Positions 1-5,941 of a DNA stretch of 6,225 nt are shown one piece after another (the stretch's first letter is position 1; every line of letters begins with the position of its first letter). A program made the position numbers and the translations under genes. The DNA is from Gammaproteobacteria bacterium (GTDB lineage Bacteria; Pseudomonadota; Gammaproteobacteria; HK1), in contig JAGRHX010001158.1 of the NCBI GenBank assembly GCA_020444775.1, positions 1-6,225 of the forward strand. The letters run 5' to 3'. The notes below the pieces were generated by a model. The model did not search any database. It had not been told where the DNA came from and saw only the letters and a list, made by a program, of their open reading frames with translations.

Positions 1-774
1 TATATCAACACCGAGTGGCGGGAGCGCTCCGACGCGCCCCGGATCGGATCCCGTGAATCGCGACGCGCGGCGACCTCCTTCCACGAGGTCGGCATGTACG
101 ACGCCCGGCCGGCGCTGGAAGCGGGTGAGCTGGGGCTGGACAGGACCGGCTTCACCCTGGTGCGCAATCGGCCCGTGGTCGAGGATTTCTTCGACGATGC
201 GGCGGTGACCCGGGACTATCATCCGCAGATGCAGGCCATCGTCCGTGAGCTGACCGGCGCGAGCCGGGTGCTGGTCTACAACCACCTGGTGCGCACCGAG
301 AATCCGACCGACTTCAACGACGCCTACTCGCGTTTCGTGCACTGCGACTACAACGTTGCCCGCATCGGGGAGATGTCGCACGAGCTGCTCGAGCGGCATG
401 GCCTGAGCCCGCAACCGCACTGGCGCTACGCCTGGTACAACACCTGGCAGCCCTTCGACCATCAGGTGCAGCAGAATCCGCTCTCGGTGATCAATGCTGA
501 GTCGCTACCGCTTGCCGACGTCATCGACTATTACTACACCGGACGTGGTCGTGACAGTCTGGTCGCGGCGCCGGTATACAGTCCCGAGCACCGCTTCTAT
601 TACTTCCCCTTGATGTCCACCGAGGAGCTGCTGGTGATGAAGCAGATGGACAATCGCCAGCCGGGACGGGGCACGATCTATTGTCCGCATACCGCCTTCG
701 ATGACCCGAGCGCGCCCGAGGATGCGCTGCCACGACGCAGTATCGAGACACGACTGATGGCGGTGTTCGAGTAG
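1..774 (+). CDS. CmcJ/NvfI family Fe(II)/2-oxoglutarate-dependent oxygenase, 5' partial
   Basis: This frame is open from the first base, so the gene begins outside the window. An ATG at 94 exists, but the residues before it (TSFHEVG) run straight into MYDAR, the family's usual N-terminal V-x-x-x-D-A-R strand, so starting there would cut a conserved element. Numbering from that ATG, the putative iron ligands are H83-x-D85 (in VHCDYN) and H199 (in PHTAFDDP). The arginine-rich end RRSIETR (214-220) may bind the 2-oxoglutarate carboxylate. Other family signatures are YNTWQPFD (115-122), the NPLSVINAESL stretch and the YYYFPLM-like strand. Characterised relatives are fungal or actinobacterial tailoring enzymes: CmcJ in cephamycin 7-methoxylation, NvfI endoperoxygenase, and AsaB-like proteins. 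Bacterial homologues are mostly uncharacterised, so the substrate is unknown. The enzyme is probably cytoplasmic. Its stop lies 17 bp from the convergent stop of the Ldh-family gene. Family assignment is fairly secure; the reaction is not. Confidence 0.85.
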   Translation, partial: YINTEWRERSDAPRIGSRESRRAATSFHEVGMYDARPALEAGELGLDRTGFTLVRNRPVVEDFFDDAAVTRDYHPQMQAIVRELTGASRVLVYNHLVRTENPTDFNDAYSRFVHCDYNVARIGEMSHELLERHGLSPQPHWRYAWYNTWQPFDHQVQQNPLSVINAESLPLADVIDYYYTGRGRDSLVAAPVYSPEHRFYYFPLMSTEELLVMKQMDNRQPGRGTIYCPHTAFDDPSAPEDALPRRSIETRLMAVFE

Positions 775-791
775 GGGCGCTTCACAGACTC

Positions 792-1796
792 TCAGGCGGC
801 CAGCGACTGCAGCGTCTGGTACAGCGTTTCGGGCAGGCTCACCCCATCGAGCTCGGCGCGTGCGCGCAGCGCGAGGCGCCGGTCGCCAGGCAGACGGGTG
901 CCGGGCTGGGCGAGGATCGCCGCGAGCAAGGTCTCCAGCCGCGCGCCGAACGCGCCGCTGGAGAATGGCGCGGGGTCCAGGCCAATCAGCAGCTGACCGG
1001 CGCGGGGCGGATCGCCCTCGGCCGTGAAATACGAGCTGGCCTCGAAACCGAACGACGAGGCGGACAGGGCGGCGGCGAGGATCTCCACCATCAGCACCAG
1101 CTGCGCGCCCTTGGCATCACCCATCGGCGCCATGGTGCCGTCCATGGCCGCCTGTGGGTCGGCGGTCGGCCTGCCCTCGGCGTCGAAGGCCCAATCGGGC
1201 GGGATCGGCTCGCCGGCCTGGGCGGCAACGCTGATGCGGCCGCGCGCCACCTTGCTCAGGCTCATGTCGATGACCAGCGGCGGGTGCTGCTCGCGTGGTG
1301 CGGCAAAGGCCAGCGGGTTGGTGCCGAACAGCCCGCGGGTGCCGCCCCACGGCGCGATCGCCTGCGGCGTGTTGCTCATGCTGATGCCGATGTAGCCGGC
1401 CCGCGCGATTGCTTCGACATGATGCGCGGCGACCCCGGAGTGGTGGCTGTTGCGGATCGCCACCGCGGCCACCGGGTTGCGTGACAGGCCACGCAGCAGC
1501 GCCGCCTGGGCCATCTCGATGGCCGGAAAGGCAAAGCCGTCGCGGGCATCGACCAGGGCGGCGCTGGCCGACAGCTCGCTGAGCACCGGCACCGCGTCAC
1601 CGTCGACCTTGCGACTGCGGGCCTGGGCCGCGTAGGCCGGCACCCGCGAAGCGCCATGGCCCTTCTGACCGTCCGCTTCCGCCGCCACCAGCGCGCGGGC
1701 GACGCACTCGGCGTTGTCCGGCGAGGTATCGTGGTGGATGAGGATCCTGCGAATCAGTTCATGCAGGGTTTGAAGTGGAAGGGTCTGCTCTGCCAT
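792..1796 (-). CDS. Ldh family (malate/L-lactate dehydrogenase type) NAD(P)H oxidoreductase
   Basis: The 334-residue product matches the Ldh_2/YlbC/DpkA/ComC family, soluble NAD(P)H enzymes that reduce 2-oxoacids or cyclic imines. Family features are visible in order: KGHGASRVPAY (45-55), with H47 and R51 at the usual catalytic positions; IRNSHHSG (114-121), with the conserved His at 119; the nucleotide-binding stretch FGTNPLAFAAP (157-167); VIDMSLSKVARG (175-186); and GDAKGAQLVLMVEIL (226-240). Length is near the family norm of 330-370. The ATG at 1796 was chosen because the protein then starts with a typical MAEQTLPLQTLHELIRRIL helix and a GGAAG sequence lies 10 nt upstream. The frame stays open to 1925, but the extra 43 residues look like non-coding translation. 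Specificity (lactate, malate, sulfolactate, ureidoglycolate, pyrroline carboxylate) cannot be read from the sequence. The gene stands alone: divergent from the Clp1/RNase Z fusion and convergent with the oxygenase. Confidence 0.9.
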   Translation of the reverse strand: MAEQTLPLQTLHELIRRILIHHDTSPDNAECVARALVAAEADGQKGHGASRVPAYAAQARSRKVDGDAVPVLSELSASAALVDARDGFAFPAIEMAQAALLRGLSRNPVAAVAIRNSHHSGVAAHHVEAIARAGYIGISMSNTPQAIAPWGGTRGLFGTNPLAFAAPREQHPPLVIDMSLSKVARGRISVAAQAGEPIPPDWAFDAEGRPTADPQAAMDGTMAPMGDAKGAQLVLMVEILAAALSASSFGFEASSYFTAEGDPPRAGQLLIGLDPAPFSSGAFGARLETLLAAILAQPGTRLPGDRRLALRARAELDGVSLPETLYQTLQSLAA

Positions 1797-1806
1797 GTTC
1801 GATGGT

Positions 1807-1811
1807 CTTCC
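1807..1811 (-). promoter_or_regulatory. Ribosome binding site deciding the Ldh-family start
   Basis: On the minus strand GGAAG sits 10 nt before the ATG at 1796. It is a moderate Shine-Dalgarno match. It supports the internal start over the longer open frame reaching 1925. Confidence 0.5.
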
Positions 1812-1930
1812 GCGTGTCCGCCGGGAGGCTGTGCTGGCACTTTCCGCGATGTACCCGAGCGGATCAATGCGCAGGTCCTGGATGGTGGGGGCCGCGTTGC
1901 TCGCCCCGGTTCCGCTGGCCTGCACGAACC

Positions 1931-1935
1931 AGGAG
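1931..1935 (+). promoter_or_regulatory. Ribosome binding site supporting the GTG start of the fusion gene
   Basis: AGGAG lies 8 nt upstream of the GTG at 1944, an ideal Shine-Dalgarno distance. It is the main reason for accepting a non-ATG start for the 695-residue protein. Confidence 0.75.
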
Positions 1936-1943
1936 ATTCGTAG

Positions 1944-4031
1944 GTGTCATCCGTCCCGGCTCAGCTGCCCTTTGACAGCGCCCGACTCGCCGATTGGCTG
2001 CTCGCTCCTCGTCCAGCCGGCAGCCAGGACAACTTGCGACGCGGCTACACGCTGCTCGCCGGTGGCATGGGGCTGGGCAAGACCACGCTGACCGCACTGC
2101 TGGCCGATGAGCTCGTCGCTCGCGGGCACGAGGTGCATTGTCTGAGCGCGGATCCAGGCAGCCCTGGCTTTGGTGTGCCCGGCGCGGTGAGTCTGGGCCG
2201 CCGCCAGCTCGGTGCCTGGATGCTGATCGAAGACGAGCCGCTGTGCAGCCTGGATGCGGTGCGCTTCCGCTTGCCCTTATGCCAGGCAGTGTCTCGGTTG
2301 GTGGCCACGGATGATGCTGCGCTGATGCTGGTCGATGCACCGGGCACGACCCGCGGCAGCGTCGCCTTGGAGACCCTGGCCGGGCTCATCCAGGCGAGCG
2401 GCGTGCAGCGGGTGTTGTTGTTGCATCCCGGCGATGAGCAGGCGCCACCGCTCGACTTCGCCGGGCAGCTGCAGGCGATGGGGGTGAGCACGGCCCTGGT
2501 GCCAGCCGCGAAGCAGGCGGCACGACCGAGCGCGGCGCGGCGTGCCCGGCAACGGACCGCGCTGTGGGACGCGGCGCTGCGCGCGGGCAAGAAGCAATGG
2601 ATCGATCCGCGCCAGCTCGCGCTGCTGGGTCTGATCGGAGCAGGACAGCCGGCGGCCGAGACCTTGCTGGTGAACAGCGACAGCTCGCAAGCGTGGCTCG
2701 GGCGGCAGGTCGCGCTGCTGTACGAGGATGGCGGCAGACGTCTGGGCGAGGTATGTGCGGTGGGCGATGAGGGCCTCGAGCTGCGTCTGCTGGCGCCGGC
2801 CGGGTCAGCCGATGGCGTCGAGCCGATGGCTCGCGCGCACGGCTTGCTGGTGCGCGATGCGGGGCGTGACGCCGCCGGTCTGCTGGTCACTCTTGCCCAG
2901 AATCCGAACCAGAATCCTACCCGGATGCCGACCATGCGGTCGGGCACCGGGCGTGGCGCCGTCACGACCACCGGGGGGAACGCCGTCCCACAAACGGTAT
3001 CGACCCGCGTCGGACCCCTGGCGGTGCGGATGGTCAACGGGGTATTCGGCGATGCGCTGCTGGAGGTTGCGGTGCGGGGCCGCCGCCGGCGGATGCTGTT
3101 CGATCTAGGTGATGTCTCGACACTGTCGCGGCGCGAGCTGAACGCGGTGGGCGAGGTGTTCATCAGCCACGCGCATCTGGACCACGTTTGCGGGCTGCTC
3201 GGCCTGCTGCGCGCGCGGATCGGCGCGGCGCTGGAGCCCTGCCGGATCTTCGGACCACCCGGGATCGCAACGCATGTGCGGCATTGTTTCGATGCGATCT
3301 GCTGGGACCGGATCGAGGATGACGGACCGGTGTTCGAGGTCGGTGAGATCGAGACCGACCGGATCCGCTGGTGGCACATCCAGCCGGGACAGCCGGTGCG
3401 CAGGCTCGCCGACCAGCGCCTCCAGGCCGACACGGTGCTGGTGGAGGACGATCTACGCATCGGCGTGATGCGTCTGGACCACGGCATGCCGGTGCTGGGC
3501 TTCGTCGTGGACATCGCGGGTCGCTACAACGTCTGCGAGCAGGCCCTGGCGGCGAGCGGCTGGACGCCGGGGCCGTGGTTGGGCGAGCTCAAGCGTCTGC
3601 ACGATGCCGGCGAGACGGGTGCCGAGCTGTGCCTGCCGGACGGGCGTCGGTGCACGGTCGAGACCGTGGCGCGAAGACTGCTCGCACGCACGCCCGGCAC
3701 GCGGCTGGTGTTCGCCACCGATCTGGCCGACAGCGAGCCCACCCGCGAGACCTTGATTGCACGGGCGCGTGAGGCCGATCTGCTGGTCTGCGAGGCCGCC
3801 TTCAGGGTGGCCGATGCGCAGCAAGCCCGCGACACCGGACATCTGACCACCCGCGCCTGTGCCGAAATCGCCGTGCAGGCGCGGGTCCGGCGTCTGCTGC
3901 CCTTTCATTTCTCAAAGCGCTACACGCGCAGCCTGGACCAGACCTATGCAGAGCTCGCCGCGGGCTGTGCGGGCGTGCCGCTGGTGACCGCGAACGGGCG
4001 CCCGGACGCGCCCGACCCGCGGGACGAGTGA
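1944..4031 (+). CDS. Clp1-type polynucleotide kinase-like P-loop domain fused to RNase Z-like metallo-beta-lactamase domain
   Basis: One uninterrupted 695-residue frame encodes two modules. Residues about 30-316 resemble Clp1/Grc3/NOL9 5'-OH polynucleotide kinases: Walker A GGMGLGKT (40-47), the DPGSPGFGVPGAVSL stretch (70-84) like their DPGQP...PG-VSL motif, a Walker B-like LVDAPGTTRG (129-138), an arginine-rich lid (ARRARQRTALW, 198-208), and a Clp1-like C-terminal segment (WLGRQVALLYEDGG, 251-264). A Pro/Asn/Gly/Thr linker follows (318-352). Residues about 355-675 resemble RNase Z: HAHLDH (409-414), LDHGMPVLGF with H513, a GP exosite-like GWTPGPWLGELK (539-550), ATD with D593, GHLT with H633, and HFSKRY with H655. 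By family knowledge the halves would phosphorylate RNA 5'-OH ends and cut RNA with zinc. The combined role is inferred. No signal peptide or membrane segment is seen, so it is probably cytoplasmic. The gene appears monocistronic. Domain calls are confident, the substrate is unknown, and NTP-dependent regulation of the nuclease is an alternative. Confidence 0.88.
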   Translation: MSSVPAQLPFDSARLADWLLAPRPAGSQDNLRRGYTLLAGGMGLGKTTLTALLADELVARGHEVHCLSADPGSPGFGVPGAVSLGRRQLGAWMLIEDEPLCSLDAVRFRLPLCQAVSRLVATDDAALMLVDAPGTTRGSVALETLAGLIQASGVQRVLLLHPGDEQAPPLDFAGQLQAMGVSTALVPAAKQAARPSAARRARQRTALWDAALRAGKKQWIDPRQLALLGLIGAGQPAAETLLVNSDSSQAWLGRQVALLYEDGGRRLGEVCAVGDEGLELRLLAPAGSADGVEPMARAHGLLVRDAGRDAAGLLVTLAQNPNQNPTRMPTMRSGTGRGAVTTTGGNAVPQTVSTRVGPLAVRMVNGVFGDALLEVAVRGRRRRMLFDLGDVSTLSRRELNAVGEVFISHAHLDHVCGLLGLLRARIGAALEPCRIFGPPGIATHVRHCFDAICWDRIEDDGPVFEVGEIETDRIRWWHIQPGQPVRRLADQRLQADTVLVEDDLRIGVMRLDHGMPVLGFVVDIAGRYNVCEQALAASGWTPGPWLGELKRLHDAGETGAELCLPDGRRCTVETVARRLLARTPGTRLVFATDLADSEPTRETLIARAREADLLVCEAAFRVADAQQARDTGHLTTRACAEIAVQARVRRLLPFHFSKRYTRSLDQTYAELAAGCAGVPLVTANGRPDAPDPRDE
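2897..2920 (+). repeat. 12-bp imperfect tandem repeat in the interdomain linker
   Basis: Two copies of a 12-bp unit beginning CCAGAATCC lie side by side and encode QNPN-QNPT. They fall at the start of the low-complexity linker between the kinase-like and RNase Z-like domains. This fits a flexible hinge that could vary in length between strains. Confidence 0.5.
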
Positions 4032-4078
4032 GCACGACCGGGCGCTTCGCGGTCCGCGTGGGCAGTGGACCTGTGCTC
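4030..4078. terminator. Possible bidirectional structured terminator between convergent genes
   Basis: The 58-bp gap between the convergent stops is rich in inverted repeats. GAGCAC (4030-4035) pairs with GTGCTC (4073-4078). Inside these, GGTCC (4051-4055) pairs with GGACC (4067-4071), or alternatively ACCG (4037-4040) pairs with CGGT (4050-4053) around a short CG/CG stem. No T-run follows on either strand, so this is not a canonical intrinsic terminator. It may only slow polymerase or stabilise 3' ends. Confidence 0.35.
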
Positions 4079-4089
4079 AGGCGTGTGGC

Positions 4090-4758
4090 TCAGTCGCCGT
4101 CGAGCGCGCTCCAGGGCTGGCCGACCTTGTCCAGTGACACGAACTCGCTGAGCTTGCCGCGTCCGACCGGTCCGAAGTTACCCATCGGGTAGCCGATGGG
4201 CAGGATGGCGTAGGACTTCAGCCCGTCGGGCAGCTGCAGCGCCTTGTCCGCTTCCTCGGCAAAGATCATGTGCCGGGTGGTGAGGGTGGAGCCCAGCCCC
4301 AGGGCACGCGCGGCGAGCAGCATGTTCTGCACCGCGGGGTAGACCGAGGCGCCCGACATCGGGTTGGGTGCGGCATCGCCGTGACGCAGACAGCAGACGA
4401 TCCAGACCGGTGCCTCGTGGTAATGGTCGGTCAGATACTCCACCGCCTGATGCTGGCGGTGGTACTTGGCCTCGGTGGATCCCGGGGGCGGCGCGCTGGA
4501 CGCGTAGCGCGGACCGATGATCTGGTCGAAGGCCTTCTTGTAGACGACCTGCACGGCCTTCTTGATGGCCGTGTCCTTGAGCACGATGAAGTGCCAGGTC
4601 TGGTTGTTACCGCCGTTGGCCGCGCGCACTCCGGCGTCGAGGATCTTCACGATCAGCTCGTCCGGCACCGGGTCCGGCTTGAGCCTGCGCATCGCCCGGG
4701 TGGTGTGCATGATGTCGAACACGTCCTGTGAAGACAGGTCGATCTTGGAAGCTGCCAT
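4090..4758 (-). CDS. Nitroreductase family FMN-dependent oxidoreductase
   Basis: The 222-residue product has the nitroreductase fold signatures. An N-terminal FMN-phosphate motif, TTRAMRRLKPDPVP (19-32), carries R21, R24 and R25. It is followed by RAANGGNNQTWHFIVL (45-60), the SGASVYPAVQNMLLAARALGLGST segment (135-158) and the C-terminal PIGYPMGNFGPVGR loop (187-200). Enzymes of this family use NAD(P)H through bound FMN to reduce nitro groups, quinones, enones or flavins, and some act as dehydrogenases; nothing here picks the substrate. The second FMN-binding segment has Asn where many members have Pro (AANGG rather than APSGG). An ATG start at 4758 is backed by a strong GGAGGAG sequence. The gene lies 107 bp downstream of the HAD hydrolase on the same strand, probably as the second gene of a two-gene operon, and it is convergent with the Clp1/RNase Z fusion. 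It is probably cytoplasmic and homodimeric, as is usual for the family. Confidence 0.92.
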   Translation of the reverse strand: MAASKIDLSSQDVFDIMHTTRAMRRLKPDPVPDELIVKILDAGVRAANGGNNQTWHFIVLKDTAIKKAVQVVYKKAFDQIIGPRYASSAPPPGSTEAKYHRQHQAVEYLTDHYHEAPVWIVCCLRHGDAAPNPMSGASVYPAVQNMLLAARALGLGSTLTTRHMIFAEEADKALQLPDGLKSYAILPIGYPMGNFGPVGRGKLSEFVSLDKVGQPWSALDGD

Positions 4759-4768
4759 GGTGGGTAAA

Positions 4769-4775
4769 CTCCTCC
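4769..4775 (-). promoter_or_regulatory. Strong ribosome binding site of the nitroreductase gene
   Basis: GGAGGAG on the minus strand lies 10 nt before the ATG at 4758. It is the strongest Shine-Dalgarno match in the window. The upstream HAD gene has none, so the second gene of the pair may be translated more efficiently than the first. Confidence 0.75.
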
Positions 4776-4806
4776 AGTGTGTCCCGCAACAATCGGGGTA
4801 TACGCG

Positions 4807-4857
4807 CGACGCTCCCGCACCGACATCGAATCGCCAACATCCAAAGGGCGGGAGTCG
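4807..4857 (-). other. Imperfect inverted repeat in the HAD-nitroreductase spacer
   Basis: CTCCCGC (4812-4818) and GCGGGAG (4848-4854) are perfect complements. A register with a two-base bulge gives a 10-bp stem: CGAC + TCCCGC pairing with GCGGGA + GTCG. The loop is 29 nt. It could be an intercistronic mRNA hairpin, an attenuating structure or a half-site pair for a regulator. There is no T-run, so it is not a typical terminator. Confidence 0.4.
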
Positions 4858-4865
4858 ATACCGGA

Positions 4866-5573
4866 TCAGCAGAGCATCTGCGCGAGCTCGGTGAAATCGG
4901 CGACCACCAGATCCGCCTGGTGCGGGGTCTCGCCGAACGGTCGCTTGCGCCGGTCGATGAAGGCGCTGCGCATGCCGTAGGATTTGGCGCCGATGCAGTC
5001 GAAGGCATGATTGGCCACGAACAGGCAGCCGCTGCGGTCGATGCCCAGCAGCTCCTCGGCCTTGGCATAGGTCTTCCAGTGCGGCTTGAAATAGCCGGCC
5101 TCCTGGACCGAGATGACCCGGTCGAACTCGTAGCCGATGTAGGGGCCGGCCGCTTCGAGCATGTCGCGGTCACCGTTCGATAGGATGGCGAGCACATAGC
5201 CGGCGCGACGCAGCCGCTCGAGCGCGGCGATCACGTCCGGAAAGGGCTTGAGCCGCTCGATCTCGGAGACCAGCCATTGCACCTCGTCCTGGCTGTAATC
5301 GATGCCGCAGCGGTCCATCACATAGGACACCGCGCGGTGGCCGATCTGCCGGTAGGGCGTGTGGCCGCGATCGCAGAGCGCGTCGATCATCGAGTTCTCA
5401 TAATGGGTGCGACGCCACCAGGTGACGAAGCGGTGCGCCTCGCCCTTCCAGCCCTTGCGCTTGAGGAAGGGCGCGGCGATCTCGGTCAGACCGCTTTGCA
5501 TGTCGACGATGGTACCGTACTGGTCGAAGACCAGCGCCTTGGTCTCTCGTTTGAGGATCTCGGGATCGGCCAT
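4866..5573 (-). CDS. Type II haloacid dehalogenase-like HAD hydrolase
   Basis: The 235-residue protein follows the L-2-haloacid dehalogenase layout. Motif I is VFDQYGTIVD (15-24), with nucleophile D17 and T21. An all-alpha cap follows (about 25-110), with WWRRTHYENSM (52-62) near where the family's substrate arginine lies. Motif II is ILSNGD (130-135), motif III lysine is K163 in FKPHWKTY, and motif IV is NHAFDCIGAKSYGM (188-201) with D192. Dehalogenases of this type displace halide from 2-haloacids by an Asp-ester mechanism. Compared with the well-studied L-DEX enzymes, their S-S-N-A-W-D stretch reads A-N-H-A-F-D here, so two positions considered important for dehalogenation differ. It may act on another substrate, for example as a phosphatase. 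The ATG at 5573 has no clear Shine-Dalgarno sequence, but I see no other in-frame start upstream. It precedes the nitroreductase gene and is probably co-transcribed with it. Confidence 0.88.
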   Translation of the reverse strand: MADPEILKRETKALVFDQYGTIVDMQSGLTEIAAPFLKRKGWKGEAHRFVTWWRRTHYENSMIDALCDRGHTPYRQIGHRAVSYVMDRCGIDYSQDEVQWLVSEIERLKPFPDVIAALERLRRAGYVLAILSNGDRDMLEAAGPYIGYEFDRVISVQEAGYFKPHWKTYAKAEELLGIDRSGCLFVANHAFDCIGAKSYGMRSAFIDRRKRPFGETPHQADLVVADFTELAQMLC

Positions 5574-5606
5574 GAGCGGGACGTGTCGGGTTCGAGTCTG
5601 CAGGCG

Positions 5607-5635
5607 AGTATCCGGCCAAGCGCTGGGGCGTGCAA
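5607..5635 (-). promoter_or_regulatory. Candidate sigma-70 promoter of the HAD-nitroreductase unit
   Basis: On the minus strand TTGCAC (5635-5630) and GATACT (5612-5607) are separated by exactly 17 bp. They match the -35 and -10 consensus at 3 of 6 and 4 of 6 positions, including the TTG of the -35. Transcription would begin near 5600, giving a leader of about 27 nt before the ATG at 5573. It was found by eye only. Confidence 0.4.
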
Positions 5636-5792
5636 ATCGGCTGCTGAGCCGGCCCTCTGGAGGCGGCTGGCGAAGTTCCGGCCGGTCGACCCGGAGTCGC
5701 CGCCGGGCTGACGCACCGCTGCGGCCACCCGGGCACGGATGTTCCGAGTCGATATGGATGTCACGGCCCGGCGGGCATGGCGCTGCGGCTGA

Positions 5793-5808
5793 CCGCCGCG
5801 ATCGGCGG
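5793..5808. repeat. GC-rich inverted repeat upstream of the GMC gene
   Basis: CCGCCG and CGGCGG are perfect complements around a CGAT centre. The element sits about 20 bp upstream of the candidate -35 of the GMC gene. It could be an operator or simply a chance palindrome in GC-rich DNA. Confidence 0.3.
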
Positions 5809-5828
5809 ACAAGGCCGTCGGCGGTCGA

Positions 5829-5858
5829 TGGAAAAGCGGCCGCGGCGCGCGCTACACT
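5829..5858 (+). promoter_or_regulatory. Candidate promoter of the GMC oxidoreductase gene
   Basis: TACACT (5853-5858) is a fair -10 element (4 of 6). TGGAAA (5829-5834), 18 bp upstream, is a weak -35 (4 of 6). The leader would be about 75 nt. The -10 stands out in an otherwise very GC-rich stretch, which is the main support. Confidence 0.35.
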
Positions 5859-5941
5859 GGCCGGCGATCATCGCTACCGTCGAGGCCGAAGTCCGGGCCC
5901 CGATCCGGCGGCCGTGCCCATCGTTCAGGGAACCACTGCCC

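Larger units (their letters stand above)
1797..1943. promoter_or_regulatory. Divergent intergenic region between the Ldh-family gene and the Clp1/RNase Z fusion
   Basis: This 147-bp gap separates two divergent genes and must carry both promoters unless one lies within a coding region. I cannot find a convincing -35/-10 pair on either strand. The only clear signals are the two Shine-Dalgarno sequences at its edges. No conserved operator or strong palindrome is evident. Confidence 0.5.
5574..5941. promoter_or_regulatory. Divergent 368-bp regulatory region between the HAD and GMC genes
   Basis: No convincing gene lies here; the open frames crossing it show no recognisable protein features. It holds candidate promoters for both flanking genes, annotated separately, and a GC-rich palindrome at 5793-5808. 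It is the longest non-coding stretch in the window and the most likely place for a regulator to bind, although no regulator gene is visible nearby. Confidence 0.6.

Noticed and set aside
94..774. Taking the ATG at 94 as the true start of the oxygenase gene
   Set aside because: The frame is open to the window edge and the conserved N-terminal strand spans that ATG, so the real start is upstream.
1835..1849. Possible sigma-54 promoter (TGGCAC at 1835-1840)
   Set aside because: The required TTGC-type -12 element at the right spacing is GCGA, so only half of the motif is present.
1797..1925. 43-residue N-terminal extension of the Ldh-family protein up to 1925
   Set aside because: It has no family similarity or leader-peptide character, and the internal ATG at 1796 has a Shine-Dalgarno sequence and begins a typical N-terminal helix.
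2045..3514. 489-codon open frame on the minus strand opposite the fusion gene
   Set aside because: The translation is dominated by Ser, Arg, Pro and Ala with no motifs. Long antisense frames are expected opposite GC-rich coding DNA, and the plus-strand gene is clearly real.
5793..5808. GC palindrome as an intrinsic terminator
   Set aside because: There is no T-run on either side and it lies upstream of divergent genes, not after a stop codon.
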